Notes under the pieces: model-generated
What the model was told of the DNA's origin: nothing
The model's database searches: none
Seen by the model: only the letters and a program-made list of their open reading frames with translations
Assembly (NCBI GenBank): GCA_016934435.1
Contig: JAFGSU010000429.1
Span: 1-8,993, forward strand
DNA: 8,993 nucleotides
Reading direction: 5' to 3'
Source of the DNA: Candidatus Zhuqueibacterota bacterium
GTDB lineage: Bacteria; Zhuqueibacterota; Zhuqueibacteria; Residuimicrobiales; Residuimicrobiaceae
Part shown: positions 1-5,359 of the stretch, piece by piece
Layout: every line of letters starts with the position of its first letter
How positions within the stretch are numbered: the stretch's first letter is position 1
Program-made: the position numbers and the translations under genes

Positions 1-789
1 AATCCAACCAAGTTTTGTGATTATAGCAAGATATATTATAAACATGCGAGTCAAACCGAATATAATCATTATGCAACAACAATAAACCAGATCCTGGATC
101 CTGTGGCTGCAATCTCCCAACCATTTGGAAATCCAACCCCTGAACTGCTACATGGATTCTATGATATAAAACTGGAACTGTACAATACCAACACGGACTA
201 TCTGGCAGCAACCTATGACGAGAAGACCGATCAGTCATTAAATGATCAAAAATTTGAATGCTCAGATGAAGATGGATCATCATCGTCAAATGTCTGCCTG
301 ACGCTTAATCTGATTCAGGGTTGGAATATGTTTTCCTTGAACGTGATCCCCGAAAATCCAAAAATTGCGACGGTTCTGGCATTGATCTCCAGTAAGGTAA
401 CAATCGCTAAATCCGGCGACGGCAGGACATGGATTCCAACGTACGGGATCAACGATAATGGAGAGATTGAGTCTAACCGGGGATACCAGTTACATATGAA
501 AGAACCGGTAACGCTTGAAATCTGCGGTGTGCCATTCGAACCGTCCACAGCTATACCACTGCCAGAGGGCTGGAGCTTGATCGGTTATCCGCCCCGCACG
601 GCCATGAGCGCCGTTACTGCACTGGCGAGCATTCAGAACCAGCTGCGCGTGGCTAAAAACAACGATGGTCAAACCTACATCCCGGCTTACGGCATCGACC
701 TTATCGATCAGATGCAGCCGGGACAGGGATACCAGGTTTATCTGAAAGCTGCGGCGGAGCTGGTGTATCCGGCAGGTGAGGTTAGGTGA
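1..789 (+). CDS. 3' part of an exported modular protein, paralogue of the 3390-5120 gene
   Basis: The frame is open from the first base, so 262 residues plus the stop are visible and the true start lies outside the window. It aligns without gaps to residues 315-576 of the protein at 3390-5120 (constant offset 4,331 bp). By hand count about 84% of residues are identical from codon 38 onward, but only about half of the first 37. Visible parts are the end of a DxDxDGY-type module (HG.YD.KLELY, then NDQKFE), an acidic Ser-rich hinge (SDEDGSSSS), and two C-terminal units starting GWNMFSL and GWSLIGY. Each unit carries an AKxxDGxTxIPxYGI motif and a GYQ element. Function is unknown; by analogy with the complete copy it is probably a secreted or surface protein. 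An ATG or GTG inside this stretch (for example GTG at 103) should not be taken as the start, because homology continues upstream of it. Confidence 0.85.
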   Translation, partial: NPTKFCDYSKIYYKHASQTEYNHYATTINQILDPVAAISQPFGNPTPELLHGFYDIKLELYNTNTDYLAATYDEKTDQSLNDQKFECSDEDGSSSSNVCLTLNLIQGWNMFSLNVIPENPKIATVLALISSKVTIAKSGDGRTWIPTYGINDNGEIESNRGYQLHMKEPVTLEICGVPFEPSTAIPLPEGWSLIGYPPRTAMSAVTALASIQNQLRVAKNNDGQTYIPAYGIDLIDQMQPGQGYQVYLKAAAELVYPAGEVR

Positions 790-974
790 AGTGTGGTAAC
801 TGTATGGTGTTTTATAATGCTTTGTTAAAAAGGTCTTTAATACTTCACCCTTATAGCGAGATGGCGATTAACATAATAGAGAAAGGCCGGGATAAAAAAG
901 CAGCAAGGGATATCGCATATCAAAACTCCTGGTCAAAATATTTGAGCTATTTAAGCGGTCCTATTAAAAGCTAT

Positions 975-2360
975 TCACGGTTCGCCCACCAGGGGCGCGG
1001 TTTCCAGGCTGACGCGTTTGTGCTGTTCTCCGAGATGACGAAGCTCATACGCCAGAAACAAAGCGGTTAGCACGGATGAAAGAAAATCCGCAAGTGGCGT
1101 TGCGGCCCAGACACCATCAAGCCCCCATAAATAGGGCAGCAAGATCACCGCGGGAATAAGAAACAGCACCTGGCGAGACAGGCTCAGCAGCATCGCATGC
1201 CTGGGTTTGCCAACCGCCTGAAAATAATTGGCGCTGACCACCTGAAAGCCGATCAGCGGCATCATCATGAAAAAAATGCGCATGGCGCGCGGGCCCATCT
1301 GCATAAGGATTGAATCATCCTTGCTGAATAGATGCATCAGGGGCATAGGAAGGAACTGGGTGACGATAAATCCGATGATGACCACAGTACTGGCGGCTGT
1401 AATGGCGAGTTTCAAGGTCTTGCGCACACGATCATACTTTTTCGCCCCATAATTGTAACCGATAATGGGTTGTGCACCCTGGTTGAGGCCGAAAATCGGC
1501 ATGAGTATCAACATGGCGATGCTGTATAAAATGCCCATGGTTGAAATGGCGACATCGCCTCCATAACGCTGCAATTGATTGTTTAAGATGGCATTGATTA
1601 CGCTGGCGACCAGATGCATGGTAAAGGGCGGTGAACCTACAGCCATGATGCGCAGCACCAGCGATTTTTGCAAACGCAGGTTGTGCCAATGCAGCTTGAG
1701 CAGGCTGCCTCTGCCGAGAAAATAGGAAAGCACCCACATGGAAGAGGCCATTTGCGACAAAACGGTAGCAATGGCAGCGCCGCGTACGCCCATATTCAAT
1801 CCGAAAATGAATAAAGGATCCAGGATCAAATTTAATCCCGCGCCAATCAGCATGGTTTTCATTGCCGTCTTCGGATTGCCTTCCCCTCGGATGAAATTAT
1901 TCATGCCAAATCCCATGGTCTGAAAAACTGTTCCCAACAGGATCACCTGCAAATAATCCACAGCATGGGGCATGATGGTGTCACTGGCGCCAAACAGACG
2001 CAAGAGTGGCCGCATCCAGGTCAGACCCAGAACCGGCATCACGATTGCAATGATGAGGAACAGCACAACGGCATTGCCCATGACCTTTTCCGCTTCATCC
2101 TTGCGTTGTTCGCCGAGCCGGATGGAGATCAGTGCATTAGCGCCAAGTCCGATGAGCATGCCGAAAGCCATCTGAATGAGCATGAGGGGAAATCCCACTG
2201 TGACACCTGCAATCCCGAGCGGCCCCACGCCCTGACCGATGAATATGCGATCCACTATGTTATAGAGGGACTGTACCATCATGCCGACAATGGCAGGAAT
2301 GGAAAATTTGATCAATAATTTCCGAATGGGCTGCTGACCCATTTCAGCTGAACGTCGCAT
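975..2360 (-). CDS. MATE-family multidrug efflux transporter (MepA/DinF-like branch)
   Basis: This is a 461-residue, very hydrophobic protein of the length usual for MATE transporters, which have 12 membrane helices in two six-helix lobes and export cationic drugs or metabolites in exchange for H+ or Na+. Family-typical features include a first helix with SIPAIVGMMVQSLYNIVD (about residues 20-37), EGNPK at 160-164 after NNFIRG, LNLILDPLFIFGL (176-188, with D181) followed by MGVRGAAIATV, and GLNQGAQPIIGYNYGA at 291-306 in the second lobe. EGNPK and the LDP-FIFG segment are characteristic of the MepA-like branch. The start is ATG 2360 because GGAGA lies four bases upstream; a TTG at 2411 would add 17 residues but has no ribosome site. 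The gene stands alone, converging on the gene ending at 789. The substrate cannot be read from the sequence. Confidence 0.93.
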   Translation of the reverse strand: MRRSAEMGQQPIRKLLIKFSIPAIVGMMVQSLYNIVDRIFIGQGVGPLGIAGVTVGFPLMLIQMAFGMLIGLGANALISIRLGEQRKDEAEKVMGNAVVLFLIIAIVMPVLGLTWMRPLLRLFGASDTIMPHAVDYLQVILLGTVFQTMGFGMNNFIRGEGNPKTAMKTMLIGAGLNLILDPLFIFGLNMGVRGAAIATVLSQMASSMWVLSYFLGRGSLLKLHWHNLRLQKSLVLRIMAVGSPPFTMHLVASVINAILNNQLQRYGGDVAISTMGILYSIAMLILMPIFGLNQGAQPIIGYNYGAKKYDRVRKTLKLAITAASTVVIIGFIVTQFLPMPLMHLFSKDDSILMQMGPRAMRIFFMMMPLIGFQVVSANYFQAVGKPRHAMLLSLSRQVLFLIPAVILLPYLWGLDGVWAATPLADFLSSVLTALFLAYELRHLGEQHKRVSLETAPLVGEP

Positions 2361-2364
2361 ATTA

Positions 2365-2369
2365 TCTCC
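2365..2369 (-). promoter_or_regulatory. Ribosome binding site that fixes the MATE start
   Basis: On the minus strand GGAGA is followed by TAAT and then ATG at 2360. It supports this start over an in-frame TTG at 2411. Confidence 0.7.
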
Positions 2370-2384
2370 AAAATAACGTAATTT

Positions 2385-2415
2385 TAAAGATACATAAACC
2401 TGGCGATTCAAGCAA
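2385..2415 (-). promoter_or_regulatory. Possible promoter of the MATE gene
   Basis: On the minus strand TTGCTT (2415-2410) and TATCTT (2390-2385 plus neighbours) are 17 bases apart, about 25 bases upstream of the start codon. TATCTTTA also resembles the Bacteroidetes -7 element TAnnTTTG. Both matches are partial and the surrounding DNA is AT-rich, so this is only a candidate. Confidence 0.2.
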
Positions 2416-2440
2416 GTAAAAGATATGATCGGTGGCTGTT

Positions 2441-2539
2441 ATGAAAATAAATTCCATTATCAATGCATTTCTGAAAATGAATGAAAGAATGGACGACGTT
2501 CTATCTATTTCAAGTATGTTGGCAAAACAGTACTTCTGA
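2441..2539 (+). CDS. Doubtful 32-codon open frame
   Basis: An ATG at 2441 with GGTGG five bases upstream opens a 32-residue frame (begins MKINSIINAF, ends MLAKQYF). It lies divergently upstream of the MATE gene and overlaps the start of the decayed fragment in another frame. It resembles nothing I recognise. It could be a small peptide, a remnant of the neighbouring broken gene, or chance; chance is the most likely. Confidence 0.12.
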   Translation: MKINSIINAFLKMNERMDDVLSISSMLAKQYF

Positions 2540-2815
2540 TCAGTTACCAAAAACAGGCCATCAACAAGACCGATTCTGAGAAAATCTATACATTGGAATT
2601 GCCGGGCAAGCTGCGCCGGATGCTATCGGCTTCTGTAGACGTCTTTGCTTTGGTCGATGTCCGCAGGGATAAGAAAGCCAAGCTGCGCCGCTGCATGTTT
2701 TTCCAGCCCTATGATCAGATGGACGCCGGTTGCCGGAACTGGCCGTCAAGGATAGAGTTCTCTTTCTATCACATGTACACCATCGGCAGGACGTGGCTGC
2801 AGGGAGAGCTCGGCA
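2485..2815 (+). pseudogene. Unidentified gene fragment, possibly the back half of a phage-type RecA-like ATPase
   Basis: A frame open from just after a TGA at 2482 has no start codon or ribosome site at its left end. It reads as ordinary protein: KTVLLISYQKQ, YTLELPGKLRRML, DVFALVDVRRDKK, MFFQPYDQMDAGCRNWP and IEFSFYHMY. A beta strand followed by an S/T-x-Q-K-like turn, then LPGKLRRML...VDV, loosely recalls the C-terminal half of the P-loop ATPases (AAA_24/Sak4 type) found in phages and integrated elements. The upstream Walker A part would be missing; the GKT at 2521-2529 lacks the preceding glycine-rich loop. The frame formally continues to 2880, but beyond about 2815 it is simply the opposite strand of the kinase fragment, so the remnant is taken to end near there. 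The identification is a guess. That it is a decayed coding fragment is better supported. Confidence 0.4.
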
Positions 2816-2818
2816 AGG

Positions 2819-3010
2819 TCAAGCTGATGCGGCTTTGGCTTCAAGAAGAAAACGTTTCTGCACCTCTTCCGCCTGACTGAGAGGCGGAGGCAGAAATTTG
2901 AGGGCGACAAAGTGGTCCAGTATGGTATCTTTGGCTTTGTAGACCGTGCCCATGCCGCCGCTACCCAGCTTTTCACTGATTTTATATTGATGAATGATTT
3001 TGCCTATCAT
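2819..3010 (-). pseudogene. Truncated N-terminus of a Hanks-type Ser/Thr protein kinase
   Basis: Only 63 codons remain of a kinase that normally has a catalytic domain of about 270 residues, often followed by TPR or sensor domains. The glycine-rich ATP loop is intact (LGSGGMGTVY, residues 15-24), as are the VALK lysine that contacts ATP phosphates (K38) and the alpha-C glutamate (E57, in LEAKAASA). A TGA at 2821-2819 follows directly where the family normally continues with a HPNI-like segment. No other frame downstream restores the catalytic HRD or DFG motifs, so this is a truncation, not a simple frameshift. Start ATG 3010 gives the family-typical MIGK opening; ATG 3019 is also possible. 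A transcribed product would lack the catalytic loop and be inactive as a kinase. Confidence 0.8.
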
Positions 3011-3295
3011 GATATGCATTATACTTTTATATCCAATCGGAATGATTTCCCTAACGGCAAAATATTTACACCAAGTAATATTAGTGAAGTTATCGTAAGT
3101 GTAGCGAGTTACTATAGTGCTTCTGGCTACGATTCGGTCTGAAAATTCCGAATTGAGGAAATAATCCGTTTGTTAAAATAAAAACGAAAAAGAGCTTGCA
3201 TTTTTATGACCGGAGCAATACATTACCATTGATACTAACCCGTACTTAAATATCTCTCAAACAGATCAGTCCGGTTTTCCCCAGTAGAACGTCAT

Positions 3296-3342
3296 TGAAA
3301 TTATCAATTTCACACTGTTCTTTTCTATTTTCGTCAAGAACA
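3296..3342 (+). repeat. Two adjacent inverted repeats in the leader of the 3390 gene
   Basis: TGAAATT-atc-AATTTCA spans 3296-3312. TGTTCTT and AAGAACA, 13 bases apart, span 3316-3342. Both have perfect 7-bp arms and lie 48-94 bp upstream of the start codon. They could be regulator sites, small leader hairpins, or chance in AT-rich DNA. Confidence 0.4.
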
Positions 3343-3379
3343 AGACTTCCAATCCAATATTGAGCTCAGTCTGAGCGTT

Positions 3380-3384
3380 GGAGG
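3380..3384 (+). promoter_or_regulatory. Ribosome binding site that fixes the 3390 start
   Basis: GGAGG lies five bases before ATG 3390. This rules out the in-frame TTG at 3378, which would sit upstream of the ribosome site itself, and places the hydrophobic signal sequence right at the N-terminus. Confidence 0.8.
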
Positions 3385-3389
3385 CGGTT

Positions 3390-5120
3390 ATGAAAAATGT
3401 GTTCTTTATTTTATCAGTCCTGGTTCTAATAGTATCCACCTCAGGAATTCCCCAATCCTTTTCTATCAGGGATGCTTGGTGGTATTCCAGGCATGATACA
3501 GATTGTGACGGATACTACAGTCCCAGTATTCTTTCAGTGGACGTTGATGTCGATGTCGAAACGACCTTTCAAGTGAGGACCATTGCCAGATTTTTTAATC
3601 CGGCAGGACTTTTAATCGGCAGCGAATCAATAGATCATTCGATACATAGTATTTCCCCGGCTGATTCTGCCCATATACCGGTCGGCAATCGTTTCCCACA
3701 TGGGGAATATGTAATAATCATCACGGTTGAAGTATCCGGCGTGGTAAAGGCGAATCGTGGTCCGGCTCAGGATCCCGATCTTGATTGGCAAAAATTAGAA
3801 ATGGGAAGTGAAAATAATGAGCATCCTTATCCCCGTATAGACCTGGTAACCTGGTCTGATGAGCTTGATCCGGACCATGATGGGTATGTCATGCAGAAAA
3901 ACATCAACATCACCGTTTCTGCAACCGGCCCCATGCCCTGTCCCAGCTACGGTTGCTATTTTTCCATATTAACCTATCAAGGCTGCTACGGTTATCAGGA
4001 ATGTTGCCCGATTATCTATAGCCACAATCCTACTGTTAATTGGTCTCATCTCGTGGGACCAAGACCACCTGAAAATACGCACTGCGACCTTATCACATTT
4101 GGTGAATATGATTTTGAAATATCCTGCAGACTCACATTTGATGGGGGTGTTACAAGCGAGAGTTGTTGGAACTGGTTTGGGCATCCCGAAGTAATGGGAA
4201 ATCATAAATTTGAAACCGAGGAACAAAACAACATCCCCATTGAATGTAATCATATAGATTGGGCCGATCCCCCCAGCCAGGTTGATCAGGATGGGGATGG
4301 ATACAGGGCTAAGGATATACTTTATATCAATACAGGCAGTTGGAGCGACTGTTATTACAAAGTCTATTATAAACTGGCGAATCAAACAGAATATACTTAT
4401 TATGCAAAAACAAAAAGCCATATTTTGGATCCTGAGGCCACGATTTCCCAACCATTTGGAAATCCTAATCTTGAACTGCCACATGGACTCTATGATTTAA
4501 AACTGGAACTGTACAATACCAATACGGATCATTTAGTAGCAACCTATGACGAGAAAACGGATCCGCCATTAAATGATCAAAAATTTGAACGCTCGGATGA
4601 AGATGAATCATCATCGTCAAATGTCTGCCTGACGCTTAATCTGATTCAGGGCTGGAATATGTTTTCCTTGAACGTGATCCCCGAGAATCCAAACATTGCG
4701 ACGGTTCTGGCATCGATCTCCAGCAAGGTAACCATCGCTAAATCCGGCGACGGCAAGACGTGGATTCCAAAGTATGGGATCAACGATATTGGAGAGATCA
4801 AGACTGGTCAGGGCTATCAGTTATATATGAAAGAAGCCGCTACGGTTGAAATCTGCGGCATGGAGATCGAACCCTCTACGGCTATACCGTTGCCGGCGGG
4901 CTGGAGTCTGATCAGCTATCTGCCCCGCACGGCCATGAGCGCCGCTACTGCACTGGCGAGCATTCAGGACCAGCTGCTCGTGGCTAAAAACAACGATGGT
5001 CAAACCTACATTCCGGCTTACGGCATCAACCTTATCGATCAGATGCAGCCGGGACAGGGATATCAGGTGTATCTGAAAGATGCGGCGGAGCTGGTGTATC
5101 CGGCAGGTGCAGTTAGGTGA
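3390..5120 (+). CDS. Exported modular surface protein with three DxDxDGY modules and twin GW C-terminal units
   Basis: 576 residues. Residues 1 to about 20-25 form a signal peptide (MKNVFF, then a Leu/Val-rich core). Three modules follow, each opening with an aromatic/acidic lead and a DxDxDGY loop: D36-Y42, D160-Y166 and D299-Y305. Each tends to end with a (P)HGxY or FGEY strand and a KxE segment (KLE 135-137, KFE 273-275 and 398-400). The loops resemble calcium-binding EF-hand, dockerin or thrombospondin-3 loops. A hinge of Asp, Glu and Ser (402-410) leads to two related units. Unit A runs from GWNMFSL (421) through IAKSGDGKTWIPKYGIN (449-465) to GQGYQLYMK; unit B runs from GWSLISY (504) through VAKNNDGQTYIPAYGIN (531-547) to GQGYQVYLK. 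The protein ends six residues after ELVYP begins. GW...SL units of this sort are frequent in secreted FCB proteins. No catalytic motif is visible, so adhesion, scaffold or surface-layer roles are guesses. It has no YPNPFN-type sorting domain. A terminator candidate lies 79 bp downstream, suggesting a single-gene transcript. Confidence 0.9.
   Translation: MKNVFFILSVLVLIVSTSGIPQSFSIRDAWWYSRHDTDCDGYYSPSILSVDVDVDVETTFQVRTIARFFNPAGLLIGSESIDHSIHSISPADSAHIPVGNRFPHGEYVIIITVEVSGVVKANRGPAQDPDLDWQKLEMGSENNEHPYPRIDLVTWSDELDPDHDGYVMQKNINITVSATGPMPCPSYGCYFSILTYQGCYGYQECCPIIYSHNPTVNWSHLVGPRPPENTHCDLITFGEYDFEISCRLTFDGGVTSESCWNWFGHPEVMGNHKFETEEQNNIPIECNHIDWADPPSQVDQDGDGYRAKDILYINTGSWSDCYYKVYYKLANQTEYTYYAKTKSHILDPEATISQPFGNPNLELPHGLYDLKLELYNTNTDHLVATYDEKTDPPLNDQKFERSDEDESSSSNVCLTLNLIQGWNMFSLNVIPENPNIATVLASISSKVTIAKSGDGKTWIPKYGINDIGEIKTGQGYQLYMKEAATVEICGMEIEPSTAIPLPAGWSLISYLPRTAMSAATALASIQDQLLVAKNNDGQTYIPAYGINLIDQMQPGQGYQVYLKDAAELVYPAGAVR
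4332..5120 (+). repeat. Second copy of a 789-bp diverged direct repeat (first copy 1-789)
   Basis: Positions 4332-5120 match 1-789 at a constant offset of 4,331 bp with no insertion or deletion. The longest identical run noted is 45 bp (276-320 against 4607-4651). Similarity stops within two bases after the stop codon: aag is shared, then gtgtgg differs from agaaaa. The left limit of the repeat lies outside the window. Confidence 0.9.
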
Positions 5121-5198
5121 AGAGAAAATAGTAAAGATTTGGACACGCGGGATTGATAGTAGCCATAAATGAAATAGTAAATTCCTCTTTCTAAGGTG

Positions 5199-5234
5199 AG
5201 GAGTGTTTATTTATGTACACTCCTTCTGGTTTTT
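5199..5234 (+). terminator. Probable rho-independent terminator after the 3390 gene
   Basis: AGGAGTGT (5199-5206) and ACACTCCT (5217-5224) form a perfect 8-bp stem around a 10-base loop. Five bases later a run of five T (5230-5234) follows. It stands 79 bp after the stop codon and 125 bp before the next start. The gap between stem and T run makes it less than ideal. Confidence 0.6.
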
Positions 5235-5250
5235 ATCGTAATTGTCAATA

Positions 5251-5313
5251 CATCATTCACCATGTTTTTTTGCATCATTTACAATGAAGTAATCGTAGGA
5301 ATCATTCATCATT
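5251..5313 (+). repeat. Three short direct repeats upstream of the beta-helix gene
   Basis: catcattcaccatg (5251-5264), catcatttacaatg (5273-5286, 12 of 14 identical) and aatcattcatcatt (5300-5313, 11 of 14 identical to the first) follow one another in the same orientation. The first two are 22 bp apart, about two helical turns. They lie between the preceding terminator and the ribosome site of the 5360 gene, so they may be regulator sites, or just low-complexity sequence. Confidence 0.4.
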
Positions 5314-5343
5314 GGAATGCAAATCCTGTCAACTAAATGAATT

Positions 5344-5350
5344 GAGGAGG
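5344..5350 (+). promoter_or_regulatory. Ribosome binding site that fixes the 5360 start
   Basis: GAGGAGG lies nine bases before ATG 5360. The in-frame TTG at 5312 would bury the signal peptide behind 16 polar residues, so ATG 5360 is preferred. Confidence 0.75.
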
Positions 5351-5359
5351 ATTGGAAAA

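Larger units (their letters stand above)
3011..3389. other. AT-rich intergenic region with inverted repeats before the 3390 gene
   Basis: No coding sequence is convincing here; a frame at 2912-3142 has no recognisable content and mostly opposes the kinase fragment. The left end would be the 5' region of the truncated kinase. The right end is the leader of the 3390 gene and contains two adjacent inverted repeats (3296-3312 and 3316-3342). The 15-mer at 3042-3056 (atgatttccctaacg) recurs at 7208-7222. No promoter could be picked with confidence. Confidence 0.6.

Noticed and set aside
944..972. Hairpin AGCT(a)TTTAA / TTAAAAGCT as a terminator between the converging genes
   Set aside because: The stem is AT-rich with a bulge and no T run follows on either strand.
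786..1070. A 94-codon frame (GTG start) overlapping the end of the first gene
   Set aside because: It has no ribosome site, resembles nothing known, and its last third lies opposite the MATE coding sequence; chance is more likely.
2361..2411. Longer MATE protein starting at TTG 2411
   Set aside because: The added 17 residues lack family similarity and a ribosome site; GGAGA sits directly before ATG 2360.
2521..2529. GKT at the start of the unidentified fragment as a Walker A motif
   Set aside because: The preceding GxxxxGK pattern is absent; the residues form part of a KTVLLI strand.
2746..2976. Alternative minus-strand frame through the kinase fragment
   Set aside because: It reads KSWVAAAWARSTK across the glycine loop, which is the out-of-frame shadow of the real kinase codons.
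2912..3142. A 76-codon plus-strand frame
   Set aside because: It mostly opposes the kinase fragment and then crosses AT-rich DNA, with no ribosome site or recognisable content.
3969..4484. A 171-codon minus-strand frame within the 3390 gene
   Set aside because: It lies wholly opposite a gene with signal peptide, repeats and a paralogue; there is no independent support.
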